Part shown: piece after piece, positions 1-7,842 of the stretch
How positions within the stretch are numbered: the stretch's first letter is position 1
Layout of the letters: every line of letters starts with the position of its first letter
NCBI RefSeq assembly: GCF_009827435.1
Contig: NZ_WTYM01000046.1
Span: 1-64,000 of the forward strand
DNA: 64,000 nucleotides
Direction of reading: 5' to 3'
Source of the DNA: Croceibacterium salegens
GTDB lineage: Bacteria > Pseudomonadota > Alphaproteobacteria > Sphingomonadales > Sphingomonadaceae
Translations under genes and position numbers: made by a program
Notes under the pieces: model-generated
Told to the model about the DNA's origin: nothing
The model's database searches: none
Seen by the model: the letters and a program-made list of their open reading frames with translations, nothing else

Positions 1-615
1 GCGGGATCGACATCTGCCACGAGACGGTGCGGCTGTGGTGGAACCGGTTCGGCCCGCTGTTTGCTGCCGATATCCGGCGGCAGCGGGTGAACCGGATGCG
101 CGGCTTTCGTCAGTGGCGCTGGCACCTCGACGAGATGTACGTGAAGCTGAACGGAGAGATGGTCTACCTCTGGCGGGCGGTGGACCACGAGGGCGAGGTG
201 CTGGAGAGCTATGTTACTCGAAAACGCGATAAATCCGCGGCTCTGGCGTTCATGAAGAAGACGCTGAAGCGGCACGGCAAGCCCGAGGCAATCGTCACCG
301 ACGGGCTGCGCTCCTATCCGGCTGCCATGCGGGAACTGGACAATATCGACCGCCGCGAGATGGGCCGCTGGCTCAACAATCGGGCCGAGAATTCACACTT
401 GCCTTTCCGACGACGAGAGCGGGCATTGCTGCGATTTCGGCAGATGAAGTCACTGCAGAAATTCGCCTCCGTCCATTCCTCCTTCCACAATCACTTCAAT
501 TCGGAACGCCACCTCGTCGATCGTCAGACCTACAAGCTTCGCCGCTCGGCCGCATTGGCCGAGTGGCAGTCGCTCGTGAGCTGAAGCCTCGTGTTTCCTG
601 CACAACCTGCGTCAA
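1..615 (+). mobile_element. IS6-family insertion sequence, right part only
   Basis: The transposase stop is at 582-584 and clearly non-IS coding similarity begins near 640, so the right end of the element should lie between about 585 and 640. I could not identify a terminal inverted repeat with confidence because the left end is outside the window. The exact boundary at 615 is approximate. Confidence 0.6.
3..584 (+). CDS. IS6-family transposase, 5' end outside window
   Basis: DDE transposase of the IS6/IS26 type, which moves by replicative cointegrate formation. The open frame is coding from the first bases (GIDICHETVRLWWNRFG), so the N-terminal helix-turn-helix lies upstream of the window; the GTG at 27 is not the true start. 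The catalytic triad is visible: Asp in WHLDEMYVKLNG, Asp in IVTDGLRSY and Glu in NNRAENSHLPFRRRERAL, the last being a family hallmark. The C-terminus (ending AEWQSLVS) looks full length. The family and missing 5' end are certain; whether the element is still active cannot be told. Confidence 0.93.
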   Translation, partial: GIDICHETVRLWWNRFGPLFAADIRRQRVNRMRGFRQWRWHLDEMYVKLNGEMVYLWRAVDHEGEVLESYVTRKRDKSAALAFMKKTLKRHGKPEAIVTDGLRSYPAAMRELDNIDRREMGRWLNNRAENSHLPFRRRERALLRFRQMKSLQKFASVHSSFHNHFNSERHLVDRQTYKLRRSAALAEWQSLVS

Positions 616-639
616 TTGGAGACTTGTAGCGATTGGACT

Positions 640-978
640 GACAGCACCCTCGAGGGCGAAGAGGTGCCGTACTATCACCGCGGCGAACTCGTCGCCACGC
701 ACCGCAAGCGCAACCCGCAGCTGATCGTGGCGCTGCTCAACATGCGCAATCGCATGGGCGCGCCGATGCTCGGCCGCTACGGCGCGGCGGCCGAGTTCTG
801 GACCGAGGATTGGGACCGGATGCTGCAGCGGGTCGAGACGGGCTCGGTCGGCTGGGAAGACGAACAGCGCACGCTGGTGGTGGACTAGCGGGCCAGGCTC
901 GAACCGCCCGGCGGCGAGACGCAGGCCGACCGGATCGTCGCCCGCAACCTGCCCGACGATCGGCCCAGGCGCCGCTGA
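640..978 (+). pseudogene. Remnant of a hypothetical protein gene cut by the IS
   Basis: The frame reads as a real protein C-terminal part (EEVPYYHRGELVATHRKRN, then LIVALLNMRNRMGAP, YGAAAEFW) but has no plausible start: its only upstream initiation codon (TTG 616) sits against the IS. The frame stops at TAG 886-888, yet the same frame continues with coding-like sequence (RARLEPPGGETQADRIVARN) to TGA 976-978, suggesting a nonsense mutation after 5' truncation. The RKRNP...LL..R...GAP...RYGAAAE pattern recalls small helix-turn-helix, terminase-small-subunit-like proteins of sphingomonads, an uncertain recollection. No function assigned. Confidence 0.6.
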
Positions 979-1057
979 TTTTTTCCGGCCGCGCCATGTG
1001 AGACCCTGCAAGTCAAAGCATAACCCGATGGAAATACGACATTTTTTCCAACTTCGA

Positions 1058-1088
1058 CAGGGTCACAGGTGAGAACTTCGAGACCCTG
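1058..1088. repeat. 31-bp palindromic repeat, copy A
   Basis: A 31-bp unit with inverted ends CAGGGTC and GACCCTG. It matches a second copy at 56480-56510 in 28 of 31 positions over the full length. Here it overlaps the 3' end of the minus-strand methyltransferase gene and supplies its stop codon and last few codons. An 11-bp sequence, GAGACCCTGCA, at its right edge (1080-1090) is repeated exactly 80 bp upstream at 1000-1010. Confidence 0.7.
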
Positions 1089-2220
1089 CATAGCCCGCCA
1101 CGCGCCGGATCACGTAGGTCTCGTCGTCGAACCATAGCGCGCCGTGTTCGCGAAGCACGTCGCGGGTTGCGTCGAGGTAGGCCGAACCGGTCATCGCCTC
1201 GGCCAGCCTGTCGTCCTCGATCTGCGCGACATAGGTCGCGGCGTTCCACGCGGCGAGCAGGGTCGAGGTGCCGATGAGGGTGTCGTTGCTGTCGATCTCG
1301 TCGGGCAGCGTGTGCATGGAATAGCGCAGGCGCGATTCCTCGTCGGGCAGCGGCTCGAAGGCGAACCGGGCGGCCTCGTCGCCGAGCGCCGCCTCGGTCG
1401 CGGCGAGGAGTTCGTGGCGCGAGGTGGTGAACGGGTCGGCTTCGGGCCAGACCTCGCGCACGATCTCCAGTCCCGGGTCGCCGCCGGCGGAGTGGACCCC
1501 AAGCATTCGCCCGCCCGGCCCGAGCGCGCGGGCCAGCGGGGCGAGCACCCGTCCGGCCTTGAACTTGACGTCGGCGGCAAGGCGGAACGGCTGGCTCGCG
1601 AGCACCAGGTCGAAGTCGGCGCGCGGGCTTCCGGGACGCGGGATCACCGCGTCGAGGATGTAGCGGCAGTCGTGGCGGTAGAGCACGATCACGGTCGGCG
1701 TTTCGGGCAGCAGCACGCCCGTCTTCTCGCTGACCCGCGTCCTCCAGTTGACGGCAAGAAACGGCTGCAGGTCGTTGATCTGCTGTTCGAATTCGGCGGC
1801 GGTCGATCCGGTGAGCGCAACCTCCTTCCACACCACCGGCGGCTGCGCACCGTCCTTGCGGTGCACCAGCCATGGGGCATCGGCGTAAGGCAGGTTGGTC
1901 AGCGCGAGGACCGTTTCGGGATGCTCGAAGAAGCGGTCGGGCATCTTGTCGAGCGTCAGCCGGATGTCCTCGAGGCTGATTTCCTTGGCCGCAATGTAGA
2001 ACGGCAGGCGGTCGAACTTGCGATGCATCGAACGCAGCACGCGCGCCAGCACGGTTCCGTCGCCGACCCCGGCATCGAAGAACCGCAAGGCCGGCGGGCG
2101 CGGGACCAGCTTGTCGAGTTCCTTTGCCAGGCGCTGCGCCACCTCCCACTTCTCCGAGCAGGTGTTGACGAACATCAGGTACTTCTGGCGGTTGTCGTAG
2201 AAGCGGAAATTGGATTTCAC
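1063..2220 (-). CDS. Class I SAM-dependent methyltransferase, putative
   Basis: 385 aa. The N-terminal half carries a Rossmann motif I (FFDAGVGDG, about residues 48-55) preceded by an NTCSEKWEVAQRLAKEL helix, as in class I SAM methyltransferases; an acidic/aliphatic motif and LTNLPYAD resembling an NPPY-type motif follow. The C-terminal half (GPGGRMLGVHSAGGD) looks like the end of the methyltransferase fold. The GTG start at 2220 is chosen because a strong GGGGGGAG ribosome site lies 9 bases upstream. The last residues (about GSRSSHL) and the stop are encoded inside the palindromic repeat, so the native C-terminus may have been replaced. Substrate unknown. Confidence 0.7.
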   Translation of the reverse strand: MKSNFRFYDNRQKYLMFVNTCSEKWEVAQRLAKELDKLVPRPPALRFFDAGVGDGTVLARVLRSMHRKFDRLPFYIAAKEISLEDIRLTLDKMPDRFFEHPETVLALTNLPYADAPWLVHRKDGAQPPVVWKEVALTGSTAAEFEQQINDLQPFLAVNWRTRVSEKTGVLLPETPTVIVLYRHDCRYILDAVIPRPGSPRADFDLVLASQPFRLAADVKFKAGRVLAPLARALGPGGRMLGVHSAGGDPGLEIVREVWPEADPFTTSRHELLAATEAALGDEAARFAFEPLPDEESRLRYSMHTLPDEIDSNDTLIGTSTLLAAWNAATYVAQIEDDRLAEAMTGSAYLDATRDVLREHGALWFDDETYVIRRVAGYAGSRSSHL

Positions 2221-2465
2221 TCAGGCTTCTCCCCCCGGAATGCCCCGTCTTTCATGGCGCGGGACCGCAATCGGCCGGAAGGCGCATACTTCCAGTCCAC
2301 GGGGCCCTTCGTCCAGCAGGAACTGTCCGCGACTTGCTGCCCCGGAATGGCCCGTGTCCGCGACAGGCAGCGGCAATCTCAGGCATTACCCCGATATCGC
2401 GGCCCTTCCCCCCGCCTAGAATCGGCGCGTTTCAGGACGATTGAGGCGACGAAAGGATCAGGGAA

Positions 2466-3443
2466 ATGCACACCTACCTCAAGGGCTTGGCGGGCTGCGT
2501 GTTGGCGGTTGCGGCCTCGCCCGCGCTGGCGTCGGAAGGCGGCACCAGCTTCTACCTGCTCGGATCGGGCGGGCCCGGGGCGGCGGTGGCGCCTCCGGTC
2601 GAAGGGATCTTCATCGACAACACCGTCTATATTTACGACGGCAGCGCCAAGGTCTCGAAGGAATTCGTCGTCGGCGGCCAGATCGTCGCCGGACTCGATG
2701 CCACGGTCGTAGCCGACTTCCCGACCGTGCTTTTCGTTCCATCGACCGACTTCGCGGGCGGGGTGTTGCAGCTCGGAGCCACCTTTCCCGTCGGCCATCC
2801 CAATATCGACGCCTCGGTGGTGCTCACCGGCCCGGGAGGCGGGGTGCGTCAGTTTGACGCGTTCGACAACGCCACGGTGATCGGCGATCCGGTGGCGACG
2901 GTCCAGGTCAGCTGGCCCCTTGCCGACAACCTTTTCATTCAGCCGACCGTGCAAGTGAACATCCCGGTGGGCAATTACCGCGAGGACCAACTCGCCAACC
3001 TCGCCTTCAACCGCTGGATTTACGACGGATCGGTCGCGATGTCGCTCCACGACATGGAATCCGGTTGGGACGTGAGCGGCAAGGTCGGCGTCACCTTCAA
3101 CGGCACAAACGACTACACCCAATACAAATCCGGCGACGAATTCCACGCCGAAGCCGCGATCGAGAAGGCCTTCTCGCCCAGCTTCTCGCTCGGCGTGCAG
3201 GGCTACTATTTCGACCAGTTGAGCGGCGACAGCGGCCCCGGGGCCAGGCTCGGGCCGTTCAAGGGCAAGACGGTCGCGGGAGGCCTGACGGCGGCCTTCA
3301 ACTTCCTGTCGGGCAAGACGCCGGTCACCGCGCGGTTCAGGGCGTTCAAGGAATTCGACGTGCGCAACCGGCTGAAGGGCAGCGCGTTCTTCTTCTCGCT
3401 GACCTTCCCGATCAAGATGAACCTGCCCCCCGAAGCGGGCTGA
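2466..3443 (+). CDS. MetA-pathway (phenol degradation) outer-membrane protein family
   Basis: 325 aa with a cleavable signal peptide (MHTYLKGLAGCVLAVAASPALA). The mature part is built from alternating beta strands, with motifs like VQVSWPLADNLFIQPTVQV, GWDVSGKVGVTFN and SLGVQGYYFDQLSGD typical of the Phenol_MetA_deg (SphA-like) family, a presumed outer-membrane beta barrel linked to uptake of hydrophobic compounds. A ribosome site (AAAGGATCAGGGA) precedes the ATG. No catabolic genes adjoin it, so the substrate is not evident. Confidence 0.75.
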   Translation: MHTYLKGLAGCVLAVAASPALASEGGTSFYLLGSGGPGAAVAPPVEGIFIDNTVYIYDGSAKVSKEFVVGGQIVAGLDATVVADFPTVLFVPSTDFAGGVLQLGATFPVGHPNIDASVVLTGPGGGVRQFDAFDNATVIGDPVATVQVSWPLADNLFIQPTVQVNIPVGNYREDQLANLAFNRWIYDGSVAMSLHDMESGWDVSGKVGVTFNGTNDYTQYKSGDEFHAEAAIEKAFSPSFSLGVQGYYFDQLSGDSGPGARLGPFKGKTVAGGLTAAFNFLSGKTPVTARFRAFKEFDVRNRLKGSAFFFSLTFPIKMNLPPEAG

Positions 3444-3450
3444 TCGGGCC

Positions 3451-3783
3451 CTAGCGCGAGCGCATGTCCCGGCTCTCGTCGGGGATTCGCACCTCCAGCC
3501 CCTCGAGCTCCTCGCCGAGGACGATCTGGCACGACAGGCGGCTGGTGCGGGTGACGTGGGCGGCGAGGTCGAGCATGTCCTCCTCCTCCTCGCTCGCTTC
3601 CGGCAACCGGTCGAACCAATCGGGCGCGACGATCACGTGGCAGGTCGAGCAGGCCATCTGCCCCTCGCAAGTTCCCTCGAGCGGCATGCCGGCCGCCTGC
3701 CCGCATTCGAGCAGGCTCAGGCCCGCTTCGCCTTCCGCTTCGACCGGAGAGCCGTCGCGGTCGATGAAGCGAACCTTGACCAT
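3451..3783 (-). CDS. 2Fe-2S ferredoxin (adrenodoxin type)
   Basis: 110 aa electron carrier. Cluster ligands are visible as C39-X5-C45-X2-C48 in CEGQMACSTCHV and C85 in SRLSCQIVL, the adrenodoxin/ISC-ferredoxin spacing rather than the plant type. The acidic EASEEEEDMLDLA stretch is the usual partner-docking region. Its ATG overlaps the stop of the upstream cysteine desulfurase (ATGA at 3785-3782), so it is translationally coupled, fitting a role in supplying electrons for Fe-S cluster assembly; a P450 partner is the alternative. Confidence 0.88.
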   Translation of the reverse strand: MVKVRFIDRDGSPVEAEGEAGLSLLECGQAAGMPLEGTCEGQMACSTCHVIVAPDWFDRLPEASEEEEDMLDLAAHVTRTSRLSCQIVLGEELEGLEVRIPDESRDMRSR

Positions 3784-4868
3784 CAGCCCTGCGGGTCCGC
3801 CGCTTCGAGGATTATGCCGATGCCCTGCTCCAGTTCGTCCATCGTCGTGTAGCGGCCGAAGCCGATGCGGATCGAGGCTCGCGACTGCTCGACCGAGAGG
3901 CCGATCGCGCCAAGCACGCGGCTCGGCTTCTTCGCCTCGCTGGCGCAGGCCGACCCGGCCGAGAAGCACACTTCGCGAGCATCGGACATCAGGCGAGCCA
4001 CGTCGAGCCCATCGCGCCGGATGTTGAGGTTGCCCTTGTAGCGGTGCGTGGCGCTGCCGTTGAGCGTCCACCCGGCGAGCATCTCGCGCGCCCGATCCCA
4101 CAGCGCATCGATGTGCGCCTCGTCCTCGTCCATGGTGTCGAGCGAGAGCTTTACCGCGGCGCCCAGTCCGGCGCAGAGCGCGGGGCTGAGCGTGCCCGAG
4201 CGGATGCCCGCTTCCTGCCCGCCGCCGGTGATGACCGGGTCCAGCTCGATGCCGTCGCGGATCCACAGCGCGCCGACGCCCTTGGGGCCGTAAAGCTTGT
4301 GGCCGGTGACGGCGATCAGGTCGGCCTCGGCGATGGCCATCTTTCCCGCCGACTGGACCGCGTCGCAGACGACAAGTGCGCCAACAGCGCGGGCCCGTTC
4401 GGCGAGGTCGGAAACCGGCTGGATCGTGCCGATCTCGTTGTTGACCTGCATGACCGCCAGCACCCCGAGGTCCTCGGGCAGCGCGACCTGCGGATCGACC
4501 AGCCCGTCGGCGTCAACGGCCAATACCGCAGCCTGCGGATCGAGCGCTTTCGCGGTGTTCAGGACAGCGGAATGCTCGATTGCACTGATCGCGATGCGCT
4601 TGTCCCCGCGCGCCCGGTCGCTGCCGCGCAGGGCAATGTTGAGCGCCTCGGTGGCGCTGCCGGTGAAGACGACGGTGCCGCCTTCGGGAAACAATGCGGC
4701 GACCTGCTCGCGGGCGATATCGACCGCGGCTTCGGCCTGGCGTCCGATGCGGTGCGAGGAATGGGGATTGCCGTAGCCGGTGGTCTCCGGACCTCCGAGC
4801 CACGGCAGCATGGCTTCGAGCGCTTCGGGCGCGAGCGGAGTTGTGGCCTGGTTATCGAGATAGATCAT
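3783..4868 (-). CDS. Cysteine desulfurase (NifS/IscS family), copy 2 of tandem
   Basis: 361 aa class V PLP enzyme that takes sulfur from cysteine for Fe-S cluster or thiolation pathways. It begins MIYLDNQATTPL; the PLP lysine is in VTGHKLYGPKGVG and the catalytic cysteine in the loop FSAGSACASEAKKPSRVL. The ATG at 4868 is chosen because the family starts with (M)IYLDNxATTP; a frame extension upstream has no family similarity. It lies 22 bp downstream of a second desulfurase gene and overlaps the ferredoxin gene, so all three are probably one transcript. Confidence 0.93.
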   Translation of the reverse strand: MIYLDNQATTPLAPEALEAMLPWLGGPETTGYGNPHSSHRIGRQAEAAVDIAREQVAALFPEGGTVVFTGSATEALNIALRGSDRARGDKRIAISAIEHSAVLNTAKALDPQAAVLAVDADGLVDPQVALPEDLGVLAVMQVNNEIGTIQPVSDLAERARAVGALVVCDAVQSAGKMAIAEADLIAVTGHKLYGPKGVGALWIRDGIELDPVITGGGQEAGIRSGTLSPALCAGLGAAVKLSLDTMDEDEAHIDALWDRAREMLAGWTLNGSATHRYKGNLNIRRDGLDVARLMSDAREVCFSAGSACASEAKKPSRVLGAIGLSVEQSRASIRIGFGRYTTMDELEQGIGIILEAADPQG

Positions 4869-4890
4869 GCGAACCCGTGAATCGTATTTT

Positions 4891-5970
4891 TCATGCGGCC
4901 CCTTCGGCGGCCTCGCGCGCCATCGCAAGCCAAGTCTCGCAGAACCTCTCGACTTCTGCACGGCTCGTCGACCAGCCGAAGCTGACCCGGATCGTCCGGC
5001 CGGCAAGATCGTCGCCGAGGCCAAGAGCCTTGAGCACATGGCTGGTCTTCATTGTGCCGGAAGAACAGGCGCTGCCCTGCGAAACGTCGATCCCGGCCAT
5101 GTCGAAACGCATGACCTGCGCGGTGCCGGTCATGTTGGGCATGGCGAGCGCGCGAATGTAGGGCGTCGGGTCCGACAGCCGGTCAGAAAGCCAGTCGCCG
5201 CCAATCGCCCGAACCTCGGCGGCAAAGGCATCGAGTGGTTCGAGCACACCGGGATCGATGTAGGGATCGTTGCAGGCCTCGAGCGCCGCCGCCATGCCAA
5301 GGATGTCGGGCAGGTTCTCGGTGCCCCGGCGATAGCCGCGCTCCTGCCCGCCCGTCGCGAAGAGCAACCCGTATTCGCGCACCAACAGCGCGCCCACGCC
5401 GATCGGCCCGCCGAACTTGTGCGCCGAAACGATCGCCATGTCGGCCTCTCTCGGGAGCGCAAACTTGCCCGCACCTTGCGCACAATCGACCAGCAGCATG
5501 GCGTTCTTGCCTGCCAGTCCGGCCGATACCGCGGCAAGGTCCTGCCGGTTGCCGGTTTCGGAATTGACCTGCTGGACTGCGACGAGCGTCGGCTGGTCAT
5601 CGAGCGCTACCGGCAGCAGCCTGGTATCGACCGCGCCATCGGACCGCACGGGCAAGTCGAAATCGAGCGTGCCCTCGCCGCGCCGCACCGCATCGTGCTC
5701 GACGGTGCTGGCGCAAAGCCGCTCCACCTGCGAGCAGCCGAGACCGATCAGAGCCGCCCCGGTGGCTCCACCGGTGAAGATGACTTCGCCCTCCCAGCCG
5801 AGCGTCGCTTTGACCCGTTCGCGGGCGTCCTCGAGCGCGGCGCGGGCCTTGCGCCCCTCGGCGTGCGGGCTGCTTGGATTGGCCCAGATGTCGAAACCGC
5901 GCAGCATTGCTTCGCGCGCTTCAGGGCGCAGGGGCGTGGTCGCGGCGTGGTCGAGGTAGATGCGGGTCAT
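4891..5970 (-). CDS. Cysteine desulfurase (NifS/IscS family), copy 1 of tandem
   Basis: 359 aa, paralogous to the next gene but clearly diverged. It starts MTRIYLDHAATTPLRPEA; the PLP lysine is in VSAHKFGGPIGVG and the catalytic Cys in SQGSACSSGTMKTSHVL. Both copies keep all visible catalytic residues, so neither is obviously dead. It is the first gene of the three-gene unit and is divergent from the alpha/beta hydrolase at 6066. One copy may serve Fe-S assembly and the other another sulfur acceptor; the sequence does not decide. Confidence 0.92.
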   Translation of the reverse strand: MTRIYLDHAATTPLRPEAREAMLRGFDIWANPSSPHAEGRKARAALEDARERVKATLGWEGEVIFTGGATGAALIGLGCSQVERLCASTVEHDAVRRGEGTLDFDLPVRSDGAVDTRLLPVALDDQPTLVAVQQVNSETGNRQDLAAVSAGLAGKNAMLLVDCAQGAGKFALPREADMAIVSAHKFGGPIGVGALLVREYGLLFATGGQERGYRRGTENLPDILGMAAALEACNDPYIDPGVLEPLDAFAAEVRAIGGDWLSDRLSDPTPYIRALAMPNMTGTAQVMRFDMAGIDVSQGSACSSGTMKTSHVLKALGLGDDLAGRTIRVSFGWSTSRAEVERFCETWLAMAREAAEGAA

Positions 5971-6065
5971 GTTGGAATTGCGATTTCAGGCGTAAACCCT
6001 ATATAGCCCCCCACTTCCGGCGCGCCACCCGCGCCGCGTCAAACACAAATACAAGAGCTCGCACC

Positions 6066-6722
6066 ATGCCGTCCGTCATCTTTCCCGGCCCTGAAGGCCG
6101 TCTCGAAGGCCGTTTTTCTCCCCCGCCGCGCCCGCGCGCGCCGGTGGCAATGATCCTGCATCCGCATTCGCAGGGCGGCGGAACGATGAACGACCGCATC
6201 GTGCAGCGGCTCTACAAGACTTTCGTCGATCGCGGCTTCGCCACGCTGCGCTTCAACTTCCGCGGCGTCGGCCGTAGCCAGGGCAGCTTCGATAACGGCA
6301 TCGGCGAATTGAGCGACGCCGCCGCGGCGCTCGACTGGGTGCAGTCGATCCACCAGGAAGCGCAGACCACATGGGTCGCCGGCGTCAGCTTCGGCGCGCT
6401 GATCGGCATGCAGTTGCTGATGCGCCGCCCGGAAATCCGCGGCTTCATCTCGATCGCCCCGCCGGCCAACATGTACGACTTCAGCTTCCTCGCCCCCTGC
6501 CCCGCTTCGGGCATCTTCGTCCAGGGCGTGGCCGACACCGTGGTGCAGCCGAGCGCTGTGCAGAAGCTGGTCGACAAGCTGCGCACGCAGAAGCACATCA
6601 CGATCCACCACGACGAGATTCCGCGCGCCAATCACTTCTTCGAGAATGAGCAGGAAGAACTGATGCGGTCGGTCGACAACTACCTCGACTTCCGTCTCGA
6701 TCCGGATTGCCCGATCCGCTGA
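6066..6722 (+). CDS. Alpha/beta hydrolase, KANL/dienelactone-hydrolase-like
   Basis: 218 aa. It starts MPSVIFPGPEGRLEG and has the strand-turn patterns HPHSQGGGTMNDRIV and RFNFRGVGRSQGSFDNGIGE, and a nucleophile elbow GVSFGALIG (Ser in G-x-S-x-G). ANHFFENEQEEL supplies the catalytic His region and GVADTVVQPS the acid. This family of small cytosolic hydrolases often adjoins cysteine desulfurase genes in alphaproteobacteria and lacks a known substrate. The ATG at 6066 is preferred over upstream in-frame codons, which read through the divergent promoter region. Confidence 0.85.
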   Translation: MPSVIFPGPEGRLEGRFSPPPRPRAPVAMILHPHSQGGGTMNDRIVQRLYKTFVDRGFATLRFNFRGVGRSQGSFDNGIGELSDAAAALDWVQSIHQEAQTTWVAGVSFGALIGMQLLMRRPEIRGFISIAPPANMYDFSFLAPCPASGIFVQGVADTVVQPSAVQKLVDKLRTQKHITIHHDEIPRANHFFENEQEELMRSVDNYLDFRLDPDCPIR

Positions 6723-6812
6723 CGCGGGTCGGCGCAACCTCTCAAATCCCCGCCTGATGGCCGCCCGAACGGGCGGAAGGGAACCCTCTTGCCTTCTTGC
6801 GCATTGAATGAG

Positions 6813-6829
6813 ATGTTACATTATCACAT
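6813..6829 (+). promoter_or_regulatory. Zur-like operator upstream of tonB-type gene
   Basis: ATGTTACATTATCACAT is an imperfect palindrome, very close to the alphaproteobacterial zinc-uptake-regulator consensus with arms ATGTTA/TAACAT around an AT-rich centre. It lies 43 bp upstream of the energy-transducer gene at 6872, where a promoter would be. The match is by eye; zinc control is inferred. Confidence 0.5.
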
Positions 6830-6871
6830 TGAGTCGAGAGACTCGGCTCATGGGAGAAAGGAGAGGTTCCC

Positions 6872-7531
6872 ATGTCCTATCTCAACCAAGCGCAGGACCC
6901 GCGGCGGCGGGCTACCGCAATAGGCATTGCTATCGCCGTCAACGGACTCATCGGATACGTGCTGGCATCGGGGTTGGTGGTCGATGCCTTCACCAAGATT
7001 ACCCAGCCCACTGAGGCGACGTTCATCGAAGACAAAAAGCCGCCGCCTCCGCCGCCCGACGATCCGCAACCCGAAACGGCATCCAAGCCCGAAAAGCTGG
7101 TTGCGCCCGCGCCGCCGCTCGACCTGACCGGCACGATAAGGGTCGACGTTAAGGAATTCGACCCGATCGCAATCCCCCCGCCGACGCTGGTCAAGGTGCC
7201 GGAGGTCCAGCCCCCGGTCGGCCCGCGCTTCACTCCGAAACGCGCCGCACCGCGCAACGACCCGGCGCGCTGGGTGCTGAACGAGGATTATCCCTCGCGC
7301 CCGATCCGCGAAGAGGCGGAAGGTGTCGCCGGCTTCCGCCTGGTGATCGGCAGCGACGGCAAGGTCGATGCCTGCGAGATCACCTCGAGCAGCGGCAACG
7401 CCGAACTCGATGCGGCAACCTGCAAGTATGTGACCCGACGCGCTCGCTTCGATGCGGCGACAGACGGCAACGGCGACAAGGTCGTCGGAAGCTATTCCAG
7501 CACGGTGCGCTGGATCTTGCCCCGCCGATAA
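6872..7531 (+). CDS. TonB family energy-transducing protein
   Basis: 219 aa. A short cytoplasmic N-terminus, one membrane segment (about residues 16-40, IGIAIAVNGLIGYVLASGLV), a Pro-rich periplasmic linker (KKPPPPPPDDPQPE) and a C-terminal TonB domain (GVAGFRLVIGSDGKVDACEI, SGNAELDAATCKYVTRRARF). It couples inner-membrane proton motive force to outer-membrane TonB-dependent receptors. No exbB/exbD genes adjoin, so it would borrow them from elsewhere. AAAGGAGAGG precedes the ATG. The Zur-like site upstream suggests a role in metal uptake. Confidence 0.88.
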   Translation: MSYLNQAQDPRRRATAIGIAIAVNGLIGYVLASGLVVDAFTKITQPTEATFIEDKKPPPPPPDDPQPETASKPEKLVAPAPPLDLTGTIRVDVKEFDPIAIPPPTLVKVPEVQPPVGPRFTPKRAAPRNDPARWVLNEDYPSRPIREEAEGVAGFRLVIGSDGKVDACEITSSSGNAELDAATCKYVTRRARFDAATDGNGDKVVGSYSSTVRWILPRR

Positions 7532-7550
7532 GGCCTCCCCCGGTTTGAGC

Positions 7551-7757
7551 CTATTCCGGGGACACTTCGGCGCGGTCCATCGGGGCCGCGCCGTTTTTGT
7601 CGGGCACCGTCCACAGGGCCACGTTGGCCAGCATGATCACCGCGAGCAGCGCCATCAGCCAGACTTGCTTGACCGCCCCCTCGCGCCGCCACTGGAACCA
7701 GGCTCCACCCAGAAGGGCGAAAGCGGCAAGCACAACGACCGAAAAGATCACATCCAT
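7551..7757 (-). CDS. Small two-helix membrane protein, hypothetical
   Basis: 68 aa beginning MDVIFSVVVLAAFALLGGAW. Two hydrophobic segments (about 3-19 and 30-50) with a basic loop (FQWRREGAVKQ) and a polar tail (VPDKNGAAPMDRAE). Convergent with the TonB-type gene. No family recognised and no strong ribosome site, so the gene call is moderate. Confidence 0.5.
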   Translation of the reverse strand: MDVIFSVVVLAAFALLGGAWFQWRREGAVKQVWLMALLAVIMLANVALWTVPDKNGAAPMDRAEVSPE

Positions 7758-7842
7758 GTCGCATCGATAGGGCATTGCGGATTCGGGTGGAACCCCGGCC
7801 GCCGCCGGCTGTTCGTTCCATGCCCCCAGCAGGAGAGCCCCC

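Noticed and set aside
2221-2465. Regulatory elements between methyltransferase and MetA-like gene
   Set aside because: Only weak GC-rich partial repeats (CCCGGAATG type) are visible, with no convincing promoter or operator.
1144-2712. Long plus-strand open frame of 522 codons opposite the methyltransferase
   Set aside because: It lies antisense to a gene with a clear Rossmann motif and ribosome site, has an Arg/Gly-rich composition typical of high-GC antisense frames, and runs across the start of the MetA-like gene.
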